Part shown: piece after piece, positions 1 through 6,584 of the stretch
Layout: the number at the start of each line of letters is the position of its first letter
Position numbering within the stretch: the first letter of the stretch is position 1
From: an uncultured Atopobiaceae bacterium
GTDB taxonomy: Bacteria; Actinomycetota; Coriobacteriia; Coriobacteriales; Atopobiaceae
NCBI GenBank assembly: GCA_944321005.1
Contig: CALUJT010000032.1
Coordinates: 1 to 13,456, forward strand
Reading direction: 5' to 3'
Length of the DNA stretch: 13,456 bases
Made by a program: the position numbers and the translations under genes
Notes under the pieces: model-generated
What the model was told of the DNA's origin: nothing
The model's input: the letters and a program-made list of their open reading frames with translations, nothing else
Database searches by the model: none

Positions 1-334
1 CCATCCTCGCGCGCTCCGCCGGGTCCTCCGGCAGGTCGGCGCCCCAGTCGCGCCACTCCGTCTGCTCGGGCCCCTCCGCCACGCCGGCCCCCTCCCGCTC
101 GCGGCGGGCGCGCGCCGCGTACCTCGGGCTGCCCTCGCCGTGCGCGCAGTGCATGCGCGCCGCCCTGTCGGGCATCTCGGTCGCGGCGAGCCCGCCCGCC
201 TCCTCCATCCTCAGCCAACGATACGGGTTGTCGCGGTTCGGGAACAGCGGCAGCCGCCGGCACGCCTCCGCGACGCTCAGGCCGCTGCGGTGGAACTCCC
301 AGAGGATCCCATCGCGCTCCTCCTTGGTGTACAT
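1..334 (-). CDS. transposase-like HTH protein, 3' end cut by window edge
   Basis: An open frame runs leftward from ATG at 334-332 to the window edge without a stop, giving 111 codons. It begins MYTKEERDGILWEFHRSG, followed by SVAEACRRLPLFPNRDNPYRWLR (split here: residues about 19-41), which has the shape of the N-terminal helix-turn-helix of IS3-like transposases. In those, this part recognises the element's terminal repeats. The rest of the visible part is charged and Arg/Glu-rich. A purine-rich Shine-Dalgarno (GGGAGGGAG) lies just upstream of the ATG. A 16-bp dyad at 349-364 sits right before the gene, as an IS end might. The catalytic DDE domain is not in view, so the family is inferred from the HTH only. 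It could also be a small HTH regulator. A weak -10-like CATAAT (minus strand, 373-368) is present without a convincing -35. Confidence 0.55.
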   Translation of the reverse strand, partial: MYTKEERDGILWEFHRSGLSVAEACRRLPLFPNRDNPYRWLRMEEAGGLAATEMPDRAARMHCAHGEGSPRYAARARREREGAGVAEGPEQTEWRDWGADLPEDPAERARM

Positions 335-348
335 CGGACTCCCTCCCT

Positions 349-364
349 GGACCAAAGTTGGTCC
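349..364. repeat. 7-bp perfect dyad, possible IS end or operator
   Basis: GGACCAA and TTGGTCC flank a 2-nt AG centre. The dyad lies 15 nt upstream of the transposase-like start codon. A 7-bp direct repeat GTCCGAG follows at 361-367 and 373-379. The position fits an IS terminus or an autoregulatory site; neither is proven because the other end of the element is outside the window. Confidence 0.35.
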
Positions 365-467
365 GAGATTATGTCCGAGGTCCCCTATCGTGTGACTGCA
401 CGGTTTTGATGGCTTCCAGCGAGTGGTGGGAGATTGTTTCGCTGAACTGACGAGCTGCCCACTTTTC

Positions 468-572
468 CTACGACCCGTAGTGCCAGAACAGCAGGATAAT
501 CCTCGCCACAAACCTCGCCCACAGCAGGAAGAACTTGCCGATCGCACACAGTACACGCTTGGCCACGCCCAT
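468..572 (-). CDS. 34-aa hydrophobic small protein at the end of the mobilisation operon
   Basis: A short frame starts at ATG 572-570 and ends at TAG 470-468. The peptide begins MGVAKRVLCAI and continues as GKFFLLWARFVARIILLFW (residues about 12-30), ending HYGS. The centre is rich in Phe, Leu, Ile and Trp with interspersed Lys/Arg, so it could be a membrane-inserted or amphipathic helix. An AGGAG Shine-Dalgarno overlaps the TAG stop of the upstream 181-aa gene and lies 8 nt before the ATG, which argues for translation coupled to that gene. It would be the fourth gene of the mobC-relaxase operon. Function is unknown; a small membrane anchor for the mobilisation complex or a toxic peptide are guesses. 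The RBS and operon position are the main support, as the frame is too short for coding statistics. Confidence 0.45.
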   Translation of the reverse strand: MGVAKRVLCAIGKFFLLWARFVARIILLFWHYGS

Positions 573-583
573 CTCACACGCTC

Positions 584-1129
584 CTACTCGAGAGTATCGT
601 CCGAGTAAACATTAGCAGCCACGTCGGACACAAATTCATAGCTGGCCTCCGTCATGCCGAGCATCGTGTACATGCGCTCTCTGTCCTCCTCATGCGACCC
701 ATTGGGCCCGAGCATTCCCATGATCGCATCGTGCATGTTCGCGACGCGGGCGGCGATGCATGAGGAGCCCTTAGAGAGGCCGCAGAGCAGGTCGGTGGTC
801 TCGTCGAGCCGCGCGACGTCACAGAGGTCGGGGCCAATCCTGAGCCACTGCAACCTGCCGTCGATCTCTATCGATTGCGCTTTCGCGACCTCCGCGTCCG
901 AGAGCACGTGGACGCGGCATCCAGGCGAGCGCTGGGCTAGGGGTAGCGCGTCGTCCTCGGTGGGACCTTGCGGCACCCGGTACCAACTCACCTCGACCCA
1001 TAGGCCACCGTCTATGGCCACCCGGAAGTCGGTGAGCGCGTTGCCCATGCCGAGCGGGCTCGTGGTGGTCAGGGCGTTGGTGTCGAACGTCTCCACTGAT
1101 CCGTCCTCGTAGTGCACGGTGACCTTCAT
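584..1129 (-). CDS. hypothetical protein, third gene of the mobilisation operon
   Basis: This 181-aa protein is not one I recognise. Its ATG (1129-1127) overlaps the relaxase stop codon as ATGA, so the two genes are almost certainly co-translated. GGGAGGGA lies upstream within the relaxase 3' end. The N-terminal half (about 1-100) looks beta-rich, starting MKVTVHYEDGSVETFDTNAL with a later VAIDGGLWVEVSWYRV. The C-terminal half (about 105-181) looks helical, with acidic stretches and a MYTMLGMTEASYEFV segment. There is no signal peptide, membrane segment or obvious catalytic motif. The operon context suggests an accessory role in mobilisation or element maintenance, but the sequence itself does not show it. 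Confidence 0.75.
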   Translation of the reverse strand: MKVTVHYEDGSVETFDTNALTTTSPLGMGNALTDFRVAIDGGLWVEVSWYRVPQGPTEDDALPLAQRSPGCRVHVLSDAEVAKAQSIEIDGRLQWLRIGPDLCDVARLDETTDLLCGLSKGSSCIAARVANMHDAIMGMLGPNGSHEEDRERMYTMLGMTEASYEFVSDVAANVYSDDTLE

Positions 1130-2358
1130 CGCTCGTCCCTCCCGTCTCGCGTGGTCTCGGGCACGGTCGCCTGGCGTGCGAATTCGCTACTGCCCAGGGA
1201 GTGCCCATGCGTGTCCCTCGCGCTTGCAGGGCCGTCTGCGTGTCGCGTGCCGCCGCGCGCCTTCGACCTCTCCGGGAGTATCGCGTGCTCCGCGCAGTAC
1301 TCCCTCACTCGCTCGAGCTTTGCCACGCTCGCATCGCGGTTGGGCGTCCTCTCAAGCCTGGAGATGGCCGAGTCAATGGCGGCGAGGCTCCTGAAGCCGC
1401 CTCGGGAGACCGTGCCCATGGCCTCGGCGAGGCGGTTGAGCTCCCTGAGGTCCCTCACCTCGATGGCGCCCGACGCTATCGCCCTCACGTTTCTCGACGT
1501 GACCGGGCCCGGCCTCAGCCTGCTCGGGTTGGCGATCCACCTCGTCACCTCGCGCCTCGTGTAGGACGCCCCGAGCCTGGAGCCGCTCACCTGCCTGGAC
1601 GGCGTCCCCGCCAGGGAGTAGACCCAGTCGTCTGCCCTCCTCGCGGAGACGCGGACGTTGACGCCCATCTCCTTGAGGGCGCCCTGGAAGTCATCGGGGC
1701 TGCGGGAGAGGCTCCTCGCGACGTCGACTCGGGCGCGTATGTCCGCAACCCAGGAGTACTCGCCGCGGCCATCGTACTCCGCCTCCGGGCGGTCGACGTG
1801 GCGCCTCATGTATACGTCGGAGTCCCTCTCGCTTGCCCTTCCAGGTCTGTCCGAGAATCGGGAGAGCCCCATCTCTCCGGCAATCCTCTGGGCGGACCTC
1901 TTGAGCGCCCTGGGGTCGGGGTCCTGGAGGCGCCTTCCGGTCGCGAGGTTGGTGTTGTTGACTATGACGTGGGCGTGGGGCACGTGGTGCTCGTTGTCGT
2001 CGTGGTACACGACGGCGACCTCGTAGTCGGCGAAGTTCTCCTCCACCCATGACATGGTGACAGACCGGAGCTCTGAGAGGCTTACTGCGTCCCTCGGGCC
2101 GGGGGAGAAGACATAATGCTTGTAGGTGCGTGCCTTCCTGCCCTTAAATGGGCTGTCATTGCCCAGTTTTTCTCGGGTCTCGTCCATGATTGACGCCCAG
2201 TTATACTCGCGGTACTCGGGGAGGCCGTCCTCTCCGATGCCCGCCATGGGCGCGTCGAGGTTGAGGAAGTCCCTTGCGAGTGCGCGGCCCTCCTTCTCGA
2301 GGTAACGCTGCGCGGCGCCGAGCTTTGTGTGCCCGGAGATCGGCTTGACGAGCGGCAC
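1126..2358 (-). CDS. MobP-type relaxase / mobilisation nuclease
   Basis: The 410-aa protein matches the relaxase/mobilisation nuclease family (Pfam Relaxase). These enzymes nick one strand at oriT, stay bound through a tyrosine and lead the strand into the recipient. The metal-binding motif III is visible as HHVPHAHVIVNN, with His124/125, His128 and His130 around residues 124-135. A YKHYVFSPGP segment lies near 79-88. Tyr19 in the N-terminal helix is the likely nicking tyrosine, by analogy. The C-terminal region beyond about 250 is Arg-rich and probably binds DNA. The start is GTG at 2358-2356, preceded by GGGGAG that overlaps the end of mobC, 2 nt after its stop. No coupling protein (VirD4/TraD) or type IV secretion gene is seen, so the element looks mobilisable rather than self-transmissible, within this window. 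Confidence 0.9.
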   Translation of the reverse strand: MPLVKPISGHTKLGAAQRYLEKEGRALARDFLNLDAPMAGIGEDGLPEYREYNWASIMDETREKLGNDSPFKGRKARTYKHYVFSPGPRDAVSLSELRSVTMSWVEENFADYEVAVVYHDDNEHHVPHAHVIVNNTNLATGRRLQDPDPRALKRSAQRIAGEMGLSRFSDRPGRASERDSDVYMRRHVDRPEAEYDGRGEYSWVADIRARVDVARSLSRSPDDFQGALKEMGVNVRVSARRADDWVYSLAGTPSRQVSGSRLGASYTRREVTRWIANPSRLRPGPVTSRNVRAIASGAIEVRDLRELNRLAEAMGTVSRGGFRSLAAIDSAISRLERTPNRDASVAKLERVREYCAEHAILPERSKARGGTRHADGPASARDTHGHSLGSSEFARQATVPETTRDGRDER

Positions 2359-2360
2359 GG

Positions 2361-2768
2361 CTACTCCCCGAAGACGACCGGCATGCCGGTGAGCTGCGCG
2401 GCCTGGCGCCGGACCTCGGCCGCGTCCCTCCTCACCTCATCGAGCCCATACGTCACGCCCTCCATCGCCTCGGCGAGGTCGAGCGCGTCTACGCCCGACT
2501 CGCGAACCGCCTTGGCGATCGCGTTCAGGGCGTGGGTCGACTGGTTGAGGAGGTGTCCGAGCGAGCGCACGTTGCGGACGTAGGCGGCGAGGGTCCTGCG
2601 GTCCAGGACGAGGACGCCGGCGGTCGCGCTACCAGGCGCCGCCGCGCCGGCCTGTGCGAGGAGCCGCACCGTGTCCGAGACAGTGGTCCCGAGCGAGTCG
2701 GCGAGCAATCTCAGCGAGGACATCTCCTCCTCGGAGAGCATGACGTGGAGCTGGATGGGTCTGGGCAT
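2361..2768 (-). CDS. mobC: MobC-like relaxosome accessory protein (ribbon-helix-helix)
   Basis: This 135-aa protein precedes the relaxase by 2 nt and fits MobC-like relaxosome proteins, which bind oriT, help open the nic region and often repress the mob operon. The N-terminus reads as a ribbon-helix-helix: a strand PIQLHVMLSEEE (about 4-15), then helices MSSLRLLADSLG and VSDTVRLLAQAG. The typical MobC segment follows near 62-90 (RNVRSLGHLLNQSTHALNAI), where the Asn and leucine pattern is characteristic. The C-terminal third is a charged helix with DEVRRDAAEVRRQAAQL. ATG at 2768-2766 is preceded by AGGGAGG with 4-nt spacing. The dyad-rich region just upstream is the probable DNA target. Confidence 0.82.
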   Translation of the reverse strand: MPRPIQLHVMLSEEEMSSLRLLADSLGTTVSDTVRLLAQAGAAAPGSATAGVLVLDRRTLAAYVRNVRSLGHLLNQSTHALNAIAKAVRESGVDALDLAEAMEGVTYGLDEVRRDAAEVRRQAAQLTGMPVVFGE

Positions 2769-2823
2769 GGGCCTCCCTGGGACGGGTTCTCTATGTACAA
2801 GGGGTCATGCCAATCCTAGGGGC

Positions 2824-2869
2824 GCGGGGGCTCCCCCGCATGCGACACCCATGACACGCTGTCATGGGT
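2824..2869. other. candidate oriT: two adjacent inverted repeats upstream of mobC
   Basis: Two dyads lie back to back. The first is GCGGGGG-CT-CCCCCGC (2824-2839). The second is a perfect 10-bp repeat ACCCATGACA-CGC-TGTCATGGGT (2847-2869). They sit 55-100 nt upstream of mobC and the relaxase, the usual place of oriT in MobC/MobP systems, where a hairpin next to nic is recognised by the relaxase. The nic position cannot be assigned from sequence alone. Either dyad could also be an operator for the mob promoter. Confidence 0.5.
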
Positions 2870-2978
2870 GAGCGGGACGAGACGACGAGGGGACGGTCGA
2901 GAAGGGGAGCCTGTGGAGGAGCTGCGCGACGACTCGGGGACCCCCTTGCGCGGGCGCCTTCGAGTAGGCTCGGACAAG

Positions 2979-3006
2979 CTATTCCATGGACTTGTACATG
3001 GAATAG
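2979..3006. repeat. 10-bp inverted repeat with imperfect outer arms
   Basis: CTATTCCATG (2979-2988) and CATGGAATAG (2997-3006) are perfect inverted copies around the 8-nt spacer GACTTGTA. Outer arms CAAGCT (2975-2980) and AGCTTG (3009-3014) extend the symmetry with a 4-nt offset. The 9-mer CTTGTACAT across the spacer/right arm (2991-2999) recurs inverted at 2793-2801, close to the mobC start. This suggests a binding site for a protein of the element, such as MobC or a recombinase. No assignment is proven. Confidence 0.4.
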
Positions 3007-3062
3007 ACAGCTTGCTATAACGGGCTCTCAGGGCTGGTGGTCAGCCCTTCGCAGGACGGATT

Positions 3063-3111
3063 CGTCATCCCATGCGACTCGACGTGTGACGGTGGCGTCA
3101 CGCGATGACGC
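3063..3111. repeat. cluster of four TGACG half-sites in alternating orientation
   Basis: TGACG or its complement CGTCA occurs at 3063-3067 (minus), 3087-3091 (plus), 3096-3100 (minus) and 3106-3110 (plus). They form nested small dyads GTGACG-GTGG-CGTCAC (3086-3101) and GCGTCA-CGCGA-TGACGC (3095-3111). The block lies in the gene-free stretch between the mob operon and the promoter at 3198. It may be an operator or iteron-like site. The rest of 2870-3197 holds no supportable gene. Confidence 0.3.
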
Positions 3112-3197
3112 TCCCTTTGCATGACAATCCCGCCATGTCAAGTAGGCATTTGCCCTGTGGCTGAATCGCGCAGTTGTGGGCGGATTGAAAAAGGTAG

Positions 3198-3226
3198 TTT
3201 ACAGCCCATTTCCAACGATATATTAT
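3198..3226 (+). promoter_or_regulatory. promoter of the two-gene unknown unit
   Basis: TTTACA (3198-3203) and TATTAT (3221-3226) are separated by 17 nt and match sigma-70-type -35 and -10 boxes. The segment is locally AT-rich in a GC-rich surround. It lies 38 nt before the proposed GTG start at 3264. No competing promoter was seen for this pair of genes. Confidence 0.6.
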
Positions 3227-3263
3227 TGGAGTTAATAATAGTCCAGACCAGAGGGGGTTGTTT

Positions 3264-3752
3264 GTGGCGGTTACGAAGAGGGTTCAGCTTGAGTTTGCCG
3301 ATCCACGGATACGAGCTATCGACTACATACAGGACATCCGCAAGGCGGCGGAAAATGCGGGCCTCAACCTCTTTTCCCGCTATCGCGTGCGACTCCAATA
3401 CCCGATGCCCACAGACAACGATGGGGTTGTGGTCGATATCGTTATTCCCGACGAGATAGCCGCGACGTTTGCCGTCGGAAACCACCTTCGAGGAATTTCA
3501 AGCTACCTGCTCAGTAGATGCGGGGGACGCTACCAAGAGTTCCTGGTCGGGAAAAGGCTTCTGAACTACGTCGAGGTGACCGAGTCAGACTACACCCCGA
3601 AGGAGCTTTCCGCGGTTGACCGGCTCGAGGCCGTGGCTTCCTTCGCCAGGTTGCTGGAGCGATCCGATAAGGAGGCGTTGGAGCTGATCAACCAAATACT
3701 GGTCATTTTGGGGGAAGCGAGGCAGCCGTGGGAGCGAACTGCCAATGACTGA
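3264..3752 (+). CDS. hypothetical protein, first gene of a two-gene unit
   Basis: This 162-aa protein is not one I recognise. I chose GTG at 3264 because AGGGGG (3253-3257) lies 6 nt before it. The alternative TTG at 3258 abuts the RBS. The protein looks soluble and mixed alpha/beta. It begins with VQLEFADPRIRAIDYIQDIRKAAENAG, read as residues about 6-32, then a likely strand pair RYRVRLQYP and GVVVDIVIPDE near 39-65. A GRYQEFLVGKRLLNYVEV segment near 97-114 is followed by two helices ending ELINQILVILGEA. There are no membrane segments and no clear active-site motif. Its stop is 19 nt before the RBS-supported start of the next gene, so the two are co-transcribed from the promoter at 3198. 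The pair may encode a sensor and membrane effector, but that is inference from layout only. Confidence 0.65.
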   Translation: MAVTKRVQLEFADPRIRAIDYIQDIRKAAENAGLNLFSRYRVRLQYPMPTDNDGVVVDIVIPDEIAATFAVGNHLRGISSYLLSRCGGRYQEFLVGKRLLNYVEVTESDYTPKELSAVDRLEAVASFARLLERSDKEALELINQILVILGEARQPWERTAND

Positions 3753-3771
3753 CGTCCGGAAGGAGTGCGCT

Positions 3772-4182
3772 ATGGAGAACGGAAACATCGCCTGCGCCGT
3801 GGAGACGCTGGCAAAGTCGATGGACGACACGCAGAAGAATGCCACAGACACCAAGGGTCCAGTCGAGCAGGTTCTGTCCCTGACCGGGAAGGACATGCAT
3901 GACAAGACCGTGACCGCCATCCTTGAGGACCATGACCTGTGCATGGCTGAGAAGCTGAGTCTTATCCACTGTGAGAATGCCGATTACGACCGCCGTCAGG
4001 GGGCTAACGCCGACCGTGTGGCCCGTCTGCAGGACGTTAACACGCAAAACGTCGGTCGAGCAACAGGGTGGTGGAGCGAGAACTGGGGATGGGTAGTGTT
4101 CGCCTGCATCACGGGCCTCGCCGTCGGTACGCCACAGGGGCGTAAGCTTCTCACATCAGCGGCTAGCAGTCTTGCCGCATAG
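3772..4182 (+). CDS. hypothetical protein with C-terminal membrane segment
   Basis: The frame is open from ATG 3745, which overlaps the previous gene by 8 nt. ATG 3772 has a clear AAGGAG Shine-Dalgarno 6 nt upstream and is preferred, giving 136 aa. The first 95 residues are hydrophilic, largely helical and rich in Asp, Lys and Asn (for example ETLAKSMDDTQKNATDTKG), possibly coiled-coil. Near 105-119 is a hydrophobic stretch WGWVVFACITGLAVG, followed by a basic QGRK and a short tail. This is the pattern of a tail-anchored or single-span membrane protein. No family was recognised. Together with its upstream partner and the downstream hairpin it forms a self-contained cassette. A phage-defence or toxin-antitoxin role is possible in this setting but not shown. 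Confidence 0.6.
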   Translation: MENGNIACAVETLAKSMDDTQKNATDTKGPVEQVLSLTGKDMHDKTVTAILEDHDLCMAEKLSLIHCENADYDRRQGANADRVARLQDVNTQNVGRATGWWSENWGWVVFACITGLAVGTPQGRKLLTSAASSLAA

Positions 4183-4240
4183 GTCAGCTGCAAGAACGCC
4201 GTCGGCTGTCTGTCGATTGGATGCCACATTCCGTTGGGTT

Positions 4241-4289
4241 CCGTGTTTGCCGCGCTGCCTCGTGATACGGGACAGCGCGGCAAACACGG
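4241..4289. terminator. long hairpin, 17-bp perfect stem, likely terminator
   Basis: CCGTGTTTGCCGCGCTG (4241-4257) and CAGCGCGGCAAACACGG (4273-4289) are perfect inverted copies. The 15-nt loop holds a further CGT-GAT-ACG stem. It lies 58 nt after the stop at 4182 and between convergent genes, so a bidirectional terminator is likely. The run of T after the stem is short (CTTTAG), so termination strength is uncertain. A mobile-element remnant is an alternative for such a long perfect stem. Confidence 0.55.
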
Positions 4290-4308
4290 CTTTAGCGGCC
4301 AGCAATTC

Positions 4309-4341
4309 AACGCTGGACGGGCTTCATGCCCGACCAGCGTT
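4309..4341 (-). terminator. hairpin downstream of the ArdC-like gene
   Basis: AACGCTGGACGGGC (4309-4322) and GCCCGACCAGCGTT (4328-4341) pair with a single mismatch around the loop TTCAT. It starts 18 nt beyond the stop of the minus-strand ArdC-like gene. Read on that strand the stem is followed by GAATTGC, only weakly T-rich. It is best read as the terminator of that gene, in tandem with the hairpin at 4241-4289. Confidence 0.5.
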
Positions 4342-4359
4342 CATTCGTTGCATTCTCGG

Positions 4360-5229
4360 CTATGCCATGGCCGCCTGCAGGTCCTCCGCCATCGCCTTGG
4401 CGGCGTCGCGCACAACCTGCAGGCACGCGCGCATCTCCTCGTCGGTCTTTCCCACGGCCCAGCTGGCGACGTAGCCGAAGGAGTAGCCGGAGGTGTCGAG
4501 CCCCAGCGCCGCGCTCACGGCGTAGGCCACGCTCTCGGCCTGCACCTCGCGCATGGCGCGGTCGGGCATCCCCTCGGGGTCGCCGTCGTGCAGGCGGCTG
4601 TGCGCCAGCTCGTGAAGCGCCGTCTTCACGGTCTGGATCTCGGGCATGCCCTCGCGGATGGCGATGAGCTCGCCGCGGCGGAAGTAGCCCTTGGTGCCCT
4701 CGGGCAGGTCGGCCACGAGCTCGACGGGGTAGGCGGAGACGGAGCGGACGGCGTCCATCACGGCGGCGTAGCGCTCAACGCCCCCGGCGATCTCGTCCAC
4801 GAGGGTGGGCAGGGGCTCGCCGTCGGTCTGGCTGACGTCGAAGACGTGGCCCACGCGGAAGCCCACGAGGCGGCGGCGCTCCTCGTCGGCGTCCTCGTCC
4901 CTGTCCTTCACGAGCATGGGCACGAGGATCTCGATGCCGCGCTCGCCCTTGCGCACGTAGCGGTTGAAGTCGCGCTTCCAGCTCCTGAAGCTGGCCACGT
5001 GGGTGGCGGTCGGCATCTGCATGGCTATCAGGATGGTGTTGCCGAGGCTGTAGTCGTAGAACCTGCTGAGGCTCTGCAGCCACGACTCCCAGCGTTCGGA
5101 GTCGTACACGGCGCGTACGCCCTCGCCGAGACGGTCGAGCGCCGCCTGCGCGCGCTCCTGTGCCCTCTCGCGTGCCTGCTGGCGCTCAGCCTTGCTCGTG
5201 TGGCGCTTGGTGCTCTTGGTGGTTGCCAT
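4360..5229 (-). CDS. ArdC-like anti-restriction protein with zincin domain
   Basis: This 289-aa protein has the two-part layout of ArdC-type anti-restriction proteins of conjugative elements, which protect incoming single-stranded DNA in a new host. After a basic Gln/Arg/Ala-rich helix (about 10-35), the N-terminal ssDNA-binding-type domain spans about 35-130. It includes YDYSLGNTILIAMQMP, SFRSWKRDFNRYVRKGERGI and EILVPM. The metallopeptidase-like domain follows with the zinc site HELAH at 206-210 and a probable third ligand Glu232 in EVQAESVAY. The start at 5229 (MATTKSTKRH) has AAGGAC close upstream and GGGAG farther out. The frame stays open further, and ATG 5340, preceded by TGGAGG, would add 37 basic residues. 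It transcribes away from the SEC-C gene. Its presence next to BREX fits a mobile island whose transfer must escape host restriction. Confidence 0.85.
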   Translation of the reverse strand: MATTKSTKRHTSKAERQQARERAQERAQAALDRLGEGVRAVYDSERWESWLQSLSRFYDYSLGNTILIAMQMPTATHVASFRSWKRDFNRYVRKGERGIEILVPMLVKDRDEDADEERRRLVGFRVGHVFDVSQTDGEPLPTLVDEIAGGVERYAAVMDAVRSVSAYPVELVADLPEGTKGYFRRGELIAIREGMPEIQTVKTALHELAHSRLHDGDPEGMPDRAMREVQAESVAYAVSAALGLDTSGYSFGYVASWAVGKTDEEMRACLQVVRDAAKAMAEDLQAAMA

Positions 5230-5565
5230 GTCCTTGTCTCCCTTCGGGTGGCGGGTCTCGCACGTCCTCCGTGCGCGCTTGCCACCCTTGGAGGCCAAGG
5301 GTTTCCGCCCCGTGGTAGGCGTAGGGCAATGGAGCTCCATGGCAACCTCCACCAATCGCCCTTGGATTTGTGCGGGGTTCCGTGGGGCCCTTGACCGGAG
5401 CCGTGCGGGGCGGCCGGGAGGGGTCCCGGGGCATGGCGTGGCCATTGGGCGGGGAGTCAGCCAAAAGATGGTCCTGACATTTGTGCCATGTAATCGCTGC
5501 TAGACTTGGGTATGTTGATAAGATTCAGCCGATACTGCGGCATCTAAGGCAAGTAGGGGTGAGGC
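5230..5565. other. divergent intergenic region between ArdC-like and SEC-C genes
   Basis: These 336 nt separate two divergent genes and should hold both promoters. A perfect dyad CCCTTGG-AGG-CCAAGGG lies at 5285-5301, 56 nt before the ArdC-like start, and could be an operator. On the plus strand AT-richer sequence begins near 5461, with CTGACA (5474-5479), TAGACT (5501-5506) and a GATAAGAT stretch. The spacing is poor, so I do not assign a promoter. Alternatively the left part is the coding N-terminal extension of the ArdC-like protein starting at 5340. Confidence 0.4.
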
Positions 5566-6480
<915 letters not shown>

Positions 6481-6515
6481 CCACGCACCGCTGGCCCTGC
6501 CGGCCACGGCCATGA

Positions 6516-6544
6516 TTGCCGCCGTATCGAGACACCGCTATCAT
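6516..6544 (+). promoter_or_regulatory. promoter of the BREX operon
   Basis: TTGCCG (6516-6521) and TATCAT (6539-6544) are spaced by 17 nt, matching sigma-70-type -35 and -10 boxes. The expected transcription start falls near 6551, within the palindrome at 6545-6556. The first gene starts at 6585 after the strong Shine-Dalgarno GGAGGAGGT (6569-6577). Confidence 0.6.
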
Positions 6545-6556
6545 CCTTATATAAGG
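6545..6556. promoter_or_regulatory. perfect 12-bp palindrome, candidate operator of the BREX operon
   Basis: CCTTATATAAGG is its own reverse complement. It directly follows the -10 box and covers the expected transcription start, the place where a bound repressor would block initiation. The first gene of the operon encodes an RHH-like protein, and RHH repressors commonly bind short palindromes at their own promoters. An alternative is that TATAAG inside it serves as the -10 box. Confidence 0.5.
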
Positions 6557-6584
6557 TTTATGCCTCACGGAGGAGGTAGGGCTT

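Noticed and set aside
654..2052. Long plus-strand frames opposite the relaxase and the 181-aa gene
   Set aside because: They are antisense to the relaxase with its HxH motif and the coupled gene, and have low-complexity Arg/Ala/Val composition.
3138..3485. 115-aa minus-strand frame overlapping the 3264 gene
   Set aside because: It has no RBS, covers the clear plus-strand promoter and ends in intergenic sequence. The plus frame has RBS, promoter and a partner gene.
4234..5394. 386-aa plus-strand open frame opposite the ArdC-like gene
   Set aside because: Its composition is His/Gly/Val/Ala-rich without motifs, and it runs through the terminator hairpins. The minus frame carries HELAH and the ArdC-type domain.
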